Positions 11,941 through 23,850 of a DNA stretch of 64,000 nt are shown here, in pieces. Numbering within the stretch: the first letter of the stretch is position 1; every line of letters begins with the position of its first letter. Origin of the DNA: Cycas panzhihuaensis (Eukaryota > Cycadophyta); the NCBI GenBank assembly GCA_023213395.1, contig CM041465.1, positions 138,019,741 through 138,083,740 of the forward strand. The letters are read 5' to 3'. A program made the position numbers and the translations under genes. The notes under the pieces are model-generated. The model was not told the origin of the DNA. It searched no databases and saw only the letters and a list, made by a program, of their open reading frames with translations.

Positions 11941-14900
11941 ATTCCCTATCTAGACCCAGAACACCTCTTATAGACCCTTTGAAGGCAAGAACAAACCAGA
12001 TTAGAAAACCCAACAATAACTTCAACCATATCGCTAGCTTATACATAATACTAATAATGAATATTGCACCTAGTGTAATATTTCTAATGATTGTGCAAAC
12101 CTTCATCAACCAAAGTGGTTGGATATATTCAAAGTCGAATTGCCTAAACCTACACTCGAACGATAAGCAATTACTTCCACACCAAAATCTCCATACATCA
12201 CATAAGGATTTAGTTACAGCCACCAAAACTCCCCATAATCTGAATGCTAAACCCATACCAATTAGTTGAAGGGAACTGCAATCCCATAGAGTGATGATAC
12301 CACGAGACTAACCTTGAGCTCCACCCTCATAATAGAATATTTATAGCCATTCCATAGTTGGTTCGAGCCAAAAGATTCTTCTTTTGTCATTTTAGTTTAT
12401 TGAAGATGAAGAACATTAAGAATCCATTCCCTAATACATTCTCTTAGGGCTTGTATTGCAGAGGTCAAACTTAGACCTCACATGTTTTATGATACAATAA
12501 TCATTTTTGTCCTTGATGGGATGATGCCCTTTCTAGCTTTGGGAGCTCCTTCACTTATGTTGGGATTCTTTATCTTTTGGACATCCAATGTGAACTTGTC
12601 TTTACTAATTCTCAATTGGGAATGAGTCCCACTTTCAATTCCTCTTGAAGTTTCCATCTAAAGAAGTTCCATATTTGATTGTTTGCCTACCTTCCTTCTA
12701 TTAGTGGACGAGCCGACCGTTGAGTGAGGTTGAAGAGTTGACTCATCCCCTACATTCATGGTCAACTCTTCTTCTCAGGAAATGAGGAGTTGATTATTGA
12801 CAATTATCTACCTACCTTCCTTCTTTCTCTCGCATAATATATAATTACATAAATATTAAGTGTTAGATAAAAAATTAATTATTTTATCTTTAAATTTGCT
12901 AGAAGATGGGAGGATTGCCATTGATGTGCCTCAATCTTTAGTAAGTTGCTTTAATGTTCAACAAGTTTGTTAATGTCCATATGAAAATAATACCATCTAC
13001 TAGTCCACATGGGTAACTAGTTACTGTAGCCACTAATTCACTAGGAAGATTATTTGGTTACGTGGTTTAATCAATAATAATAATAGCCACACTTTACAAA
13101 TATGTCATTTTATATGTCAGTTGAATGTGCTAAAAATAGATATAAGAGTAGCATAAATTTTGTATCTCATCTTTTACTTTATAGGACTAGGCAATTTCTT
13201 TAGTATCTATTGGCTGAAATTACAATAAACATTGGCTATATTAACTAAAAATACATGAGATATTATTATTATTAGTTAGAAATGCATAAGAAATAGGCTC
13301 TTTGGCCTCACAATTGCCCTCTTAGACTTATATAAGTCTAATAATACAAATTGGCATTGACTTGATTAAAGGATATCACTCAAACATAAAAAATACTCTA
13401 TTTTTGATAAAATTTAACTTTCTAAGGCTCTCAAGAGTTTAAAAGAGTATTTTTCATATTTTCTTCTCTTCTTTCATTTGCCCCCTTTATTTAGAGTGTG
13501 GTTTTATATAAATAGATATTTGAAATCATAAAAGAAAGGTTATGATAAATAAATATGCCAGAAAATTTGAAACAAGAAAAAAAGACAAACCTACAAAAGT
13601 AACATTTGCCTTGTATTGATTTCAAATATTAGAATATCCATTAAATAATCACCAAAAGGGTTTGTATGACTAGTTGTTTTGAAGGTAAATGAGTCATCTC
13701 CTCAATGCAATAGATTAGAAGTCTAAGTTTTATAGTTAAAGTTAGAATAGAAAAACTACAAGCATGTCATAAAAAAGTTAATTAATATTAAAAGGTAAGT
13801 TAGCCTCTTTTGTTGGGGGCTCTAGTCATGTGGGCTAATCTCTAGGGGTTGGCGAACCTCAAAAAACATTTTAATTTAGTTAAACTAAGAGAAAACTTTG
13901 TAAAAAAAAATATTAGAAATCTATTTTTTTTTGCCATCATTCATTTGCAAAATTTGTGCTCTTGTGTTTTGTAGAGGGCATCTCTACAATGTTATGGACT
14001 ACCGATATCTATGAATCATGGTGTCTATGTGAGGGACAAATGTCTGAAACCAATTTTGTCTTCCCTTTTTGATGACTTGAACCTCACTTGTTGATTTTCA
14101 TGCGTAAAGTTAGAAGTGGTTTTAATTTAAAGGCAGTTAGGGTTCTCATTCTCAAGAATATCTTTAATAGGTAGAGTAAGATGACCTTGAAGATACTTTG
14201 TTGCATAAGATCCACACAAAAGTATATTTTTACCTAAACTTTCGCCAACATTTAGACATTCCTAAAATTCTCTGCATGCAATTTGGCCAACCAAGTGACT
14301 ATGTTTTATTTTTCACAAAAATAAACTAACATGTTTTTTTTGCTTTCATTGAAATCCTTGGCCCACTTAAGTTCCTTGTTTATATAAGCATAATCATTGG
14401 AGTTTCTAGCCCTTTTTGTTCTTAGCCATGAAGAAAAGATTGACCATTGAATAACTTCAAAATCTTTTGATTCGCCTAGCATTAACATAATTGTGATCTC
14501 CAACATCTTCAGATGTTATGTTTTTTGCAATTTGTCCACTTTCTCTTGACATTACATTTTCTTTGATAGGATGAGTTTGGTTAAGTTTATGCTTCTTTTT
14601 CTAAAGTTGTTTCTTTCCTTTAAATAAGCTCTACATTTATGTAAATGACCTAAAAATCTTTCACATCTTCATCTTTCACTTGACTTTATATGCTTGGGTG
14701 GTTTGTGTTATAAAATACACAAAAAGCACAACCAAAATGATATTAAAAAACAAACTTTAACTAGCACCAGAATAACAATATTCAAAGAGGTTATACATCT
14801 TAAGGATTAAAACCAAAGATAACCCCAAAGCTTCAACATATGCAAAAATAGGGGTAATAACTTAGAATCCTAGCTTTGAAATAGTTCTTACAACCCATAG

Positions 14901-15638
14901 ATCATTTTCTTTTACTTTATTTATTATTTATTATTATTGGCCATATCATCAAACATTAATTACTTTTGTGAAGCAACTATTCTTTTTTGCATTAAAATCC
15001 TTCATGGGTCTATTTTAAATCTTATAGGCTTAAAAGACAACCACTCAAAACCAATTTTTCTTTATATGCATCAAAATCCTTGTGGGTTTACCATGGCAGT
15101 TTTTTAGCTTTGGCATATAGTTGTTGCAACTACCAAAAAGAAAAAGAAAAATAATAATATTTTTTTTGCAATCTTCATTTGGTATCTGCAACTATTAGTT
15201 TAAAAAACTTAGAAAACTTGAATTTGTGGCCAACACTAAGATTTGCATGCAATATTATTTTGGGGTCCTATGGTTGTGAAAAAGAGGCCATAAGGCAATT
15301 TTAAGGCATCAAATATTATTTAAACACCATGATATTTTTCTTCTTCTTTTTTTTGAAAAATAAAAAATGCAAATCTTGATATGTATTTTGCTTTCTAAAA
15401 CTATCTGTAATATTTCAAAATAATTTGCCTAATAAAACCTTTCTTTTTCTTTTTAAAAAATACAACTATTAAATGCATTTTGCAAGATCTTCCAATGGTC
15501 ACTTTCGAGGGAAAAAAATAAGGTTATATGAAGATATCAAAGTCTCAAAAAAATAGCTCAAAAAATTTAAAGAAATTAGGCTCTAAATTCCAAAGGATCA
15601 AAACTTTGGCTTTAATACCAAATATTGAGTGTGGCATT
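11941..15638. other. AT-rich DNA without recognisable gene; possible interior of a decayed element
   Basis: No recognisable coding domain. The LTR at 15654-16257 has its primer site on the side facing this stretch, so part of this DNA should be the interior of that element. I could not find gag or pol motifs in it. The longest frames (minus 11939-12256, 105 codons; plus 11979-12269) overlap each other and match nothing I know. Confidence 0.5.
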
Positions 15639-15650
15639 GCTCTAATACCA
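15639..15650 (-). other. primer binding site of a second tRNA-Met-primed element
   Basis: Plus GCTCTAATACCA is the complement of TGGTATTAGAGC, one transition from the canonical TGGTATCAGAGC. It is three bases from the LTR start at 15654. Confidence 0.65.
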
Positions 15651-15653
15651 TAA

Positions 15654-16257
15654 TGTTAGGTATTAAATTTAATTTTGATACTAAAATATTATGGACGATT
15701 AAGTGGAAGTAATGCATGGATGATAGACCTAACCATAATTGAACATGGGACATGCAATGAGTACAAAATATCATAATTAAATGCACAAAGTATAATGAAA
15801 TATACACACAAATGATAGACACAATATGTGGAAGAATAGTTATTCCTTAATTATTAAAATATGGTGTACATATTTATAAAACAACTCATTTCAAATTAAG
15901 AATCTAAAATTAATTATTGTATGCTTGGTACACATTTCAACAACCTTTATAGGTGTTCATAATAAAATATTCATAAATTATGTGTAAGAGAGAGAGAGAG
16001 GGATTTGGTATATCATTTGATATAATTAGATATTATATCCCATACCTATTTATAAGCCAAGAAGAATATCCTATGAGTTATTCCCTTGGGGATTGCTTGA
16101 AGAATGAATTGGTGTTTGTAGCACCACCATAATCGAGCTTACAAATGTTCTCTAAGAGGAATAGACCCATATACAAACTAACTTTAAGGGTAAATAGTGA
16201 GATGAACTTTTCTCCTTTCTTAAACTTTTCTCCTTTCTTATTCTCTTATGTTTAACA
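15654..16257 (-). repeat. LTR of a degraded minus-strand retrotransposon (604 bp)
   Basis: It begins TGTTAGGTA after the primer site and ends TTATGTTTAACA; the paralogous ends at 21880 and about 55055 read TGTCTAACA, giving a TGTTAG/CTAACA inverted terminus. No partner LTR was found. The last 80 bp (from 16178) recur at 21819 and 54992 as the start of the tandem units described below, so the LTR end was copied along with its downstream neighbour. Confidence 0.55.
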
Positions 16258-18172
16258 TCTGTCACTAGTAATAACAACCATTCTAAATAATAGGATTCAA
16301 ATTACTAGCACATTTAAGTAAGAAAAATACGTGGCATGGTCAACTACAAATTGTTGTAGTGATTGAAATACTAGGTTGATTATGACTACAAGAATACAAC
16401 TGCTATAACTACTTCAAAACATACTAATTAATAGATATGGATAATAGACCTAACCTTGCATCAATAATAGAAAAGAACCGGGTCTTAGACAAAAGCTTAG
16501 AAAAAATGATAAGTAATAGAATTGAAGCTTAAGTTAGAAAACAAGGGAAGGGAATACTTGACGGATAATGATATGTTAAATGAAGAGCAATATCAAGGCA
16601 AGCATGGATTTGTGAAATCAAGTATAGGAGGATCCACATCAAATAGTAATAAAAGTGAAAGCACAACACTAATAAGGAAGGGTGAAAATGGGGCAAGGTG
16701 CAAAAATAAAGGGAGAATGTCAAGGAGGGAACATAAACCACAAGGTAAAAAGAACATAAGTAAATGAAGAAACAAGGGATATAGAAAGCATACAAAGAAA
16801 GGTGAGTCAAATAGAAGCTTTGAAAGCTCGGAGACTACCTCTAGCTCAAAGGACACTTATAGTTCTAATAGTCTCGATGAGTCTAATATGTAATCTTTAT
16901 GGAGTCTAGAAAGACGACATCACTTGTTATGAACTAATACCCACCCCTTTTTAGGTGAACCAACATGTTTATTGGGTAATGGAAACCTTTTGCGTCATAT
17001 TTAAGATGCAGAAGATCAAAGGAAGATCATTATGGAGTCTTATTTTGGAGCATTAGCTATTTGGAGGCTGGTGTAGGTAGTACTGGTTCTAGGAGGAGCC
17101 CTTACCTTGAAGAGGACTAGTATTCATTTTATTTAACTCATTTTTTAAATTACTTCTTTATAATTAGCATATTTCTATTAATTGGTGTTATTCATTAGTC
17201 GATGTATATTACTAAATCTAGTCGGTTCATAATATGATCATAAAAAGAAAAGAAGAGAATAAAAGGAAATAAACAATTATAGAAGAAAATTGAAACTTCC
17301 AGACCATGAAGGAGAAAGAGGCATGGGAGAAGAGGTCAAAAATTGGATACATAACCTAGAAAGATACTTTGAGTTAAAAAGACTAGGTAGCTATACCAAG
17401 ACCTCAATAACCATATATTAATTAATGAGACTCGCATTCACTTAGTGATATGACAAACTCCATAGTTACAAAATAAAAACAAAGTTTATCCCTTAGAATA
17501 AGTTAAAAAAGAAATTTTGTGATAAATTTACCTCTAAAAACTTCTTATAAGATAGTCAATGTTTTTTGCAATTTAAAGTATAGAAGCCTTAACATAAGTG
17601 AGCATAAAAAAAAATTGAAATCCTTAATAGATTTATACATATTATCTAAGGAAAGGATCGACTTATAAGATTTATTAATGGATTGAATTGAGAATGTTGC
17701 ACTTATGTATGGGTTCATAAGCCTAATTTAATGGACAAAGCTACAATATTTGCAGAGAGATATGGAGAGCAAAGGAGGGGACAAAAGGGAGGAATGGTTA
17801 CATGAAAGGGAAGGCACTTGCATGGGCGACACTTAAACACAAAAGAAAAAGATATAAAGTAAGTAGAAGGGATGATCATAAAGACTAGGCTAGCAACTAA
17901 GATTACCAAAGCACTGAGACTGCTACTACAAGCCATAATAGCTCTCAAGAGGAATAATCTTACTGAGGTTTATACAAGAAATCTCTTAGGTAGTTAAGTA
18001 ACTAAAATTAGGTCCAAAATTAATGAAACAAATTTAAAACTATAAATTATTGGGAATGCAAAGAAGCCACAACCATAAATGCACATACATGTTATAGTTG
18101 AATTGGGTAAAATATATATGTAATTATCTTTGGTGTAAGTAAACAACAAAATAAATGAACAATATTTTGTTG
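16258..18172 (+). pseudogene. Ty3/gypsy-type gag relic, tandem unit 1
   Basis: One frame can be followed from 17281 to about 17800 without frameshift. It reads VKNWIHNLERYFELK (start of the retrotransposon gag domain), KFCDKFTSKNFL, RLIRFINGLN and YVWVHKPNLMDKATIFAERY, the order of a gypsy gag domain (WL..L..YF, FI.GL, P.TL..A...A). About a dozen in-frame TAA, TAG and TGA codons interrupt it, most one transition from Gln, Arg or Trp codons. A basic Lys/Ser/Asn-rich open stretch (16522-16767) precedes it and has no ATG at its start. The unit runs on into a protease, cut by the insertion at 18173. Confidence 0.72.
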
Positions 18173-18422
18173 TGTTACGGATCTTTTCCGTAACTGGAGC
18201 ACAATTTAAAAGATTCTAAAGAACACAAGTACGCTTGAAAGTAAATTTGCAGTGAAAAGACCAATTGGTATTGATTGATAAAAATAAGTGATGATCTTCA
18301 ATACACTGGAGGCCTCATTTATAAGTGCATGATAGGCCTTTTCAATTATAAGTTACAACTCTTGGAGATGCCCTTTCACTTTAATTAACAATTACTTAAT
18401 TCCTTTAAGGAGGTCTGTAATA
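18173..18422 (-). repeat. 3' LTR of the short gypsy element, copy 1
   Basis: 250 bp, TGTTACGG to CTGTAATA. The terminal CA has become TA. About ten or fewer substitutions from the partner at 21438-21687. TTACGGA and TCCGTAA make a 7-bp hairpin near the end. Confidence 0.92.
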
Positions 18423-18435
18423 ATTCCTCCCCCTT
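18423..18435 (-). other. polypurine tract, copy 1
   Basis: On the minus strand AAGGGGGAGGAAT directly precedes the 3' LTR, the expected plus-strand priming site. Confidence 0.85.
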
Positions 18436-18699
18436 AAGATGTTTCGCCCACGAAACATAGTCGAACGATTGCAATCCCTTAAACATATGTTGTCCTTTGT
18501 TGTAGTGGAGTCCATTAAGTGATTAGACAAATGTTGCGGGTATTTATTGGAAGATTCCTCTGGTTGAAAATCTCAACAGTATTTTTAGAGTTCTTGTGGT
18601 TGCTTTTTTACTTCTTCACCCTGATTCTCGCGTAATATGACTTTAGTTTTGTTTGATCTTTTTCTTGATAACGTGATGGTTCTTCTTTCTTTCTTAAAT

Positions 18700-19060
18700 C
18701 ACATAAACTGCTCATCCATATTCATTTCGAAGGTTCTAAGTGTACTGAGCCATTGACTGCCCAATACAATATCTACACCTCTGACATCAACGGTGTAGAA
18801 ATCTTCTATAATGCTGACGTCGTTTAGCGTGATGTTAAGGTTCTTTATTATACCTTGGCCAGAGATTACCTACCTTCCTCCAACAATGACTTGGAAACGA
18901 GGAGTCCTTAATGGAAATAACCTCAGTTATTATGTGCAGTTTCGATCAATAAAATTATGTGTGCTACCTAAATTTATCAATATTGTTACAAATTGATTTT
19001 TGATAGATCCCTACAATTTTAAGGTATTTGATTGATTAAAACTACTCATATATGATAGTG
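18700..19060 (-). pseudogene. aspartic protease of short gypsy element, copy 1
   Basis: The minus strand shows LINLGSTHNFID at about 18960-19000, the position of the Asp-Ser-Gly-Ser-Thr active site in gypsy proteases; here the catalytic Asp reads Asn. Downstream is GVDIVLGSQWLSTL (about 18745-18790), the conserved C-terminal block. The sequence then runs about 270 bases to the polypurine tract with no RT motif. Stops occur between blocks. The Asp-to-Asn change alone would inactivate it. Confidence 0.8.
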
Positions 19061-19189
19061 ACATTTGCGGATGGTCATCGTCGAGATTACTGTGGCTTTC
19101 TTGATGTTCTGCATGATAACAATTTCTTTGATTATTTTCAGATTCTTGTTCTTCTTCATCAATATTGTCATCTGGCAGTAATCGGATTG

Positions 19190-20534
19190 TATATAGCTGG
19201 TTCTTTTGACATCTATATGCAGGTTCCCACTTTTCCTCACATCTGAAGCATAGGTTTCTTCTTCTTAACTCTTCTTGTTCTATTTTTGTTTTTTAAATGA
19301 TTAGTTTTGCAGGTCGATTGATTGACAATTGTTTATGCTGAACACTTGGTAAAGGATTATGTCGACCAGGTGGAGGAATATAGAGATCTATGCTTATTTT
19401 GCATAAGGCATTGTGTTTATCTTCATGTATTTTGGCTAACTATATTGCTTTGTTAAGGTCCTTTGGTTCTTGAATTTTAACATTAGCTTCGATCTCTGTT
19501 TTTAGACCATCTATATATAACTAGATAAGTCGATTAGTCGAAATATCTTCTAACACATAACTTAGCCTCGTGAATGCTGCATTGTATTCTTCCACAGAAC
19601 CAGTTTGTTTTAATTTTCATAACTCACAATAATAATCACGATTAGATACGATTTCAAATCGCTTAATGAATAAACGCACAAATTCTTTCTAGGTTGGTAA
19701 TTGATTTCGGAATGAAGTTTGCTCGAGACACTGCCACCATTTACACGCTATGCCATCCATGTGTAGGGTGGCTAATGAAACTTGCTCTTAATCTCCATTA
19801 TGCAGAAATAGTTTTCCATTTATTGTATCCATACTCTTGGCTCATGCGACTTTTGCTCCATACTAAAACATTGTATAGTAATTTTTTTTCTTTTTCTATG
19901 TTTGAATACTTTGTAAGCAGTTAAAGTATGCTTGAAAACCCACTATCTTATGTTCTTCAAGGGTAAGATTGTGATACTCATTATGGTATTTTTTGATAGC
20001 TTCATTCTCAGTATTAATTAGAGTTGTCTCAGGACTGGAATATTTTTTAACAATATGATTTCTGATATGGGACTGTCGACTCATTGCCTCATCCTCTAAA
20101 CCTGGAACAATCATGTCTTCTTTTCCATCCATTGCTAAGATTATCAATTTATCTAAGATCTAATGTAATGTATGATTTAAGAGCACATTTGATGTCTGGA
20201 TTGCTTCGTAGACTGCTTGAGTGATCGGTTTGACAATATCCTTTTGAATGGTATTATCTACCATATCTTCAGTATTCATTATTTTAATGATTGTATAAGT
20301 ACGGTTCCAATGATTCCCTTCTGTAACTATGCGCCAATTTGTCAGATTTATACTAACTCTTGTCGAGAAGATATCGATTGAATACGTATATGTGAGCACA
20401 ATATAAGAATCATCAAGATAAGCTTTAGTGTTTGTCAGAGTTATAGTTCCTCCACCGCCTAATATTTGACTGATGATATATTTCGTTTTTAAAATTGTAT
20501 GTTTCACCTTTAAAGCTTGTATAAATTGGGGCAA
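19190..20534 (-). pseudogene. gag of short gypsy element, copy 1 (capsid and zinc knuckle)
   Basis: The N-terminal part is open from ATG at 20534 (124 codons), then from 20147 (83 codons). The capsid core at about 19420-19800 reads KWWQCLEQTSF, KEFVRLFIKRFE, GSVEEYNAAFTRLSYVLED and LYIDGLKTEIEANV, which is the retrotransposon gag domain. The knuckle NLCFRCEEKWEPAYRC lies near 19210-19255; it is the CFxCxxKWxPxHxC type of plant gypsy gags, with Tyr in place of His. Several stops are shared with copy 2, so decay preceded the segmental duplication. Confidence 0.85.
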
Positions 20535-20592
20535 TAATTTGACAATAACTAAATGTTTGATTTGTTAAGAATGTAATGAGAGATTTAACTTA

Positions 20593-20656
<64 letters not shown>

Positions 20657-21423
20657 GGGGTATTAATACAATATTAAAGGCTCATTATGTTAACAGACGT
20701 GGATTAAGTGATATTTAATATATGATATCAATAAGGTAAAATAATATATGAATAACTTATATATAATAGATAAGATGAATATTATTTAAATGTTATTAGA
20801 GATATAATTTAAAGGGTCGTAAACATAGGGTTTTAAAAGGTGACACCAATGTATAATATATATTATACTAGGTAAGGATACACATAAAAATTGCCAGAGC
20901 TATTGCAATGCATGATATGAAGCGATTTATAATATATGGATAACGCAATAGAGCAAGGCAAATTTTTGAATGATATATGCACACTTAATCGACAAAAATG
21001 ACTACGTACGTAAGAGGCAATAGACGAATTGGAAGAGATGACACATATCGTCACAAATGGGTGAGATGGAAGAGATGACACAAATGATTTTGATAATGAT
21101 GGAATGTAGACGCACAAACCTGTAACGTCCAAAAACGATGGTGACACATATGTGTGTTGGAAAACACGCCGCAAATATGTATATATGAATTACATGAGGG
21201 TGAACTTCGTAATACATACGTACGCTGGTATGGACCCAACAAACTAAATCACTATGTAGCCGCAATGGACTGCACATTGGATGTTGCAGACTGGCTGTAA
21301 TAATGTGTAGTGTGGAGGAGACAGAGGATACAACACAGGCCTCCAATGACGACAGGAACGAGGAGATAAATGAATCAGGATGGAAGATTATTGCATATAT
21401 ATGATGGCAAAGTTGAGGAGAGT
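20535..21423 (-). other. leader of short gypsy element, copy 1
   Basis: The stretch between gag and the primer site has open frames of up to 144 codons on the minus strand (21002-21436), but they resemble no protein I know and start inside the primer site. Probably untranslated leader. Confidence 0.55.
20594..20651. repeat. (TA)n microsatellite, about 29 units
   Basis: An uninterrupted TA run in the leader of the short element. The duplicate copy at about 53648-53661 has only about 7-8 units. Confidence 0.95.
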
Positions 21424-21435
21424 GCTCTGATACCA
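21424..21435 (-). other. primer binding site, short element copy 1
   Basis: Plus GCTCTGATACCA is the exact complement of TGGTATCAGAGC (initiator tRNA-Met), two bases from the LTR. Confidence 0.93.
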
Positions 21436-21437
21436 CT

Positions 21438-21687
21438 TGTTACGGATCTTTTCCGTAATTGGAGCATAATTTAAAAGATTCCAAAGAACACAAGTACGTT
21501 TGAAAGTAAATTTGCAGTCAAAAGACCAATTGGTATTGATTGATAAAAATAAGTGATGATCTTCAATACACTGGAGGCCTCATTTATAAGTGCATGATTG
21601 GCCTTTTCAATTATAAGTTACAACTCTTGGAGATGCCCTTTCACTTTAATTAACAATTACTTAATCCCTTTAAGGAGGTCTGTAACA
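21438..21687 (-). repeat. 5' LTR of the short gypsy element, copy 1
   Basis: 250 bp, TGTTACGG to CTGTAACA, followed by the TSD TGTTG. Confidence 0.93.
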
Positions 21688-21818
21688 TGTTGCTTTTGAA
21701 GAGTTAAGGAGTACTTATGACTTTATTTCTTCAAAATTAGTAAGAAAATTAAACTTAGTACCTATGAAAAAAGAACCTACTTGGGTTGAATCAGTTGACG
21801 ATGAAACACTTAGGTAAG
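21688..21818 (+). pseudogene. protease fragment, tandem unit 1
   Basis: Continues the unit-1 relic after the inserted element: STYDFISSKLVRKLNLVP then PTWVESVDDETLR. This is the region just after the active site of a gypsy aspartic protease. It stops at the tandem junction with unit 2. Confidence 0.65.
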
Positions 21819-23850
21819 CTAACTTTAAGGGAAAATGGTGAGATGAACTTTTCTCCCTTTCTATTCCCTTATGTCTAACATCTATCATTAGTAATAACAA
21901 CCATTCTAAATAATAGGATTCAAAGGAAAGAACGTGGCATGGTCAACTGCAAATTGTTGTAGTGATTGAAATACTAGCTTGATTATGACTATAATAATAT
22001 AACTATTATAACTACTTCAAGACATACTAATTAGTAAATATGGATAATAGACTCGACCTTACATCAATTATAGAAAAGAACCGGGTCTTAAAAAAAAGCT
22101 TAGAAAAGATGATAAGTAGTAGAATTAAAACTTAAGTTAGAAAATAAGGGAAGGGAATACTTGATGAATAATGATATGTTAAATGAAGAGCAATATCAAG
22201 ACAAGCATGGATTTGTGAAGTCAAGTATAGGAGGATCCACATCAAATAATAAGAAAAGTGAAAGCACAACAATAATAAGGAAGAATAAAAATGGGGCAAG
22301 GGGCAAAAACAAAGGGGGAACGTTAAGGAGGGAACATAAACCACAAAGTAAAAAGAATGTAAGTAGATGGAGAAACAAGGCATAGAGAAAGCATACAAAG
22401 AAAGGTGAATCAAATAGAAGCTTTGAAAGCTTAGGGACTGCCTCTAGCTTGAAGGACACTTACAGTTCTAATAGCCTCAATGAGTCTAATATGTAATCTT
22501 AATCGAGTCTAGAAAGACGACATCACTTGTTATGAACTAATAGTTGCACATTTTTAGGTGAACTAACATGTTTATTGGGTAATGGCAACCTTTTACATCA
22601 TATTTAAGATGTAGAAGATCAAAGTAGGTTATTGTGGTGTCTTATTTTAGAGCATTTGTTATTTGTTGGCTAGCATAGGCAGTAGTGATTCTAAGAGGAG
22701 CCCTTGCCTTGAAGAGGATTAGAATTCATCTTATTTAACTCATTTTCTATATTATTTTTTTATAATTAACATATTTTTATTAATTGGTGTTATTTATTAG
22801 TCGATATATGTTATTAAACCCATTGGATTCATAATATTACCATAAAAACAAAAGAAGAGAAGAAAAGGAAATAAACCAGTATAGTAGAAATTGAAACTTC
22901 TAAAATATGAAGGAAAAAGAGGCATGGGAGAAGAGATAAAAAATTGGATACATAAGCTAAGAAGATACTTTAAGACTAGGTAGTTATATCAAGACCTCAA
23001 TAACCACATATTAATTAATAAGACTTCCACTCACTTAGTGGCATGACAAACTCCATAGTTACAAAACAAAACCAAAGTTTATCCCTTAGAATAAATTAAA
23101 AAAGATTTTTTGTAATAAATTTATCTTTGAAAATTTCTTATAAGATAGTCTAAATGTTTTTTGCAATTTAAAGCGTAGAAGCCTTAACATAAGTGAGCAT
23201 AAAGAAAAATTTGAAATCCTTAATAGATTTATACATATTATCGAAGGAAAGGATCAGCTTATAAGATTCATTAATGGATTGAATTGAGAATGTTGCACTT
23301 ATGTATGGGTTGATAAGCCTAATTTAATGGACGAAGTTACCACATTTATAGAGAGATATGAAGAGCAAAGGAGTGGAGAAAAAAGGAGGAGGGAATGGTT
23401 GCATGAAAGGGAAGGTGCTTGCATGGGCAGTACACTTAAGACACAAAAGAAAGAGATATAAAGTAAGTAGAAGGGACAGTCACAAAGACTGGGATAGCAA
23501 CTAGGATTATTGAAGCATTGAGACTTCTACTAGAGGCCATAATAGCTCTTAAGAGGAATAGTCTGGTTGAGATTTATATGGGAAACCTCCTAGGTAGCTA
23601 AGTAATTAAAATCAAGTCCAAAATTAATGAAACAAATTTAAAACTATAAATTATTGGGAATGCAAAGAAGCACACTCGAGATAGAATTATTTCTAATTTA
23701 GGACATAAAGTCATCCCAAAAGTGCTATAGCTTTGATTGTAACAGCCTTAATACCCTCACAACAATAGATGCACATACATGTTATAGTTCAATTAAGGAA
23801 AATATATATGTAATTATCTTTCATGCAAGTAAATGACAAAATAAATGAAT
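21819..23850 (+). pseudogene. Ty3/gypsy-type gag relic, tandem unit 2
   Basis: Paralogous to unit 1. The N-terminal basic region is at 22141-22490. The capsid region at 22905-23420 reads EEIKNWIHKLRRYF, then HDKLHSYKTK, LIRFINGLN and YVWVDKPNLMDE. An 8-bp deletion and a 1-bp insertion relative to unit 1 add frameshifts. Near 23655-23700 YWECKEAHSRDR followed by NLGHKVIPKVL may be a decayed zinc knuckle. Unlike unit 1, this unit is not interrupted by the short element. Confidence 0.68.

Larger units (their letters stand above)
18173..21687 (-). mobile_element. short non-autonomous Ty3/gypsy element with gag-protease only (TR-GAG-like), copy 1
   Basis: 3515 bp with two 250-bp LTRs (TGTTAC...GTAACA), a perfect 5-bp target duplication TGTTG (18168-18172 and 21688-21692), a tRNA-Met primer site next to the right LTR and a purine tract next to the left LTR. 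It is therefore a minus-strand element. Inside are gag, a zinc knuckle and an aspartic protease; RT, RNase H and integrase are absent and there is no room for them. This matches the class described as terminal-repeat retrotransposons with a GAG domain. It sits inside the protease of the gag relic; the unit-2 copy of that site (about 23858) is empty. Confidence 0.9.

Noticed and set aside
16522-16767. Lys/Ser-rich frames at 16522, 22161 and 55292 as small host genes
   Set aside because: The 16522 and 55292 frames begin at TTG and GTG, all three precede gag in repeated units and differ by stops among copies; they are the N-terminal part of a gag relic.
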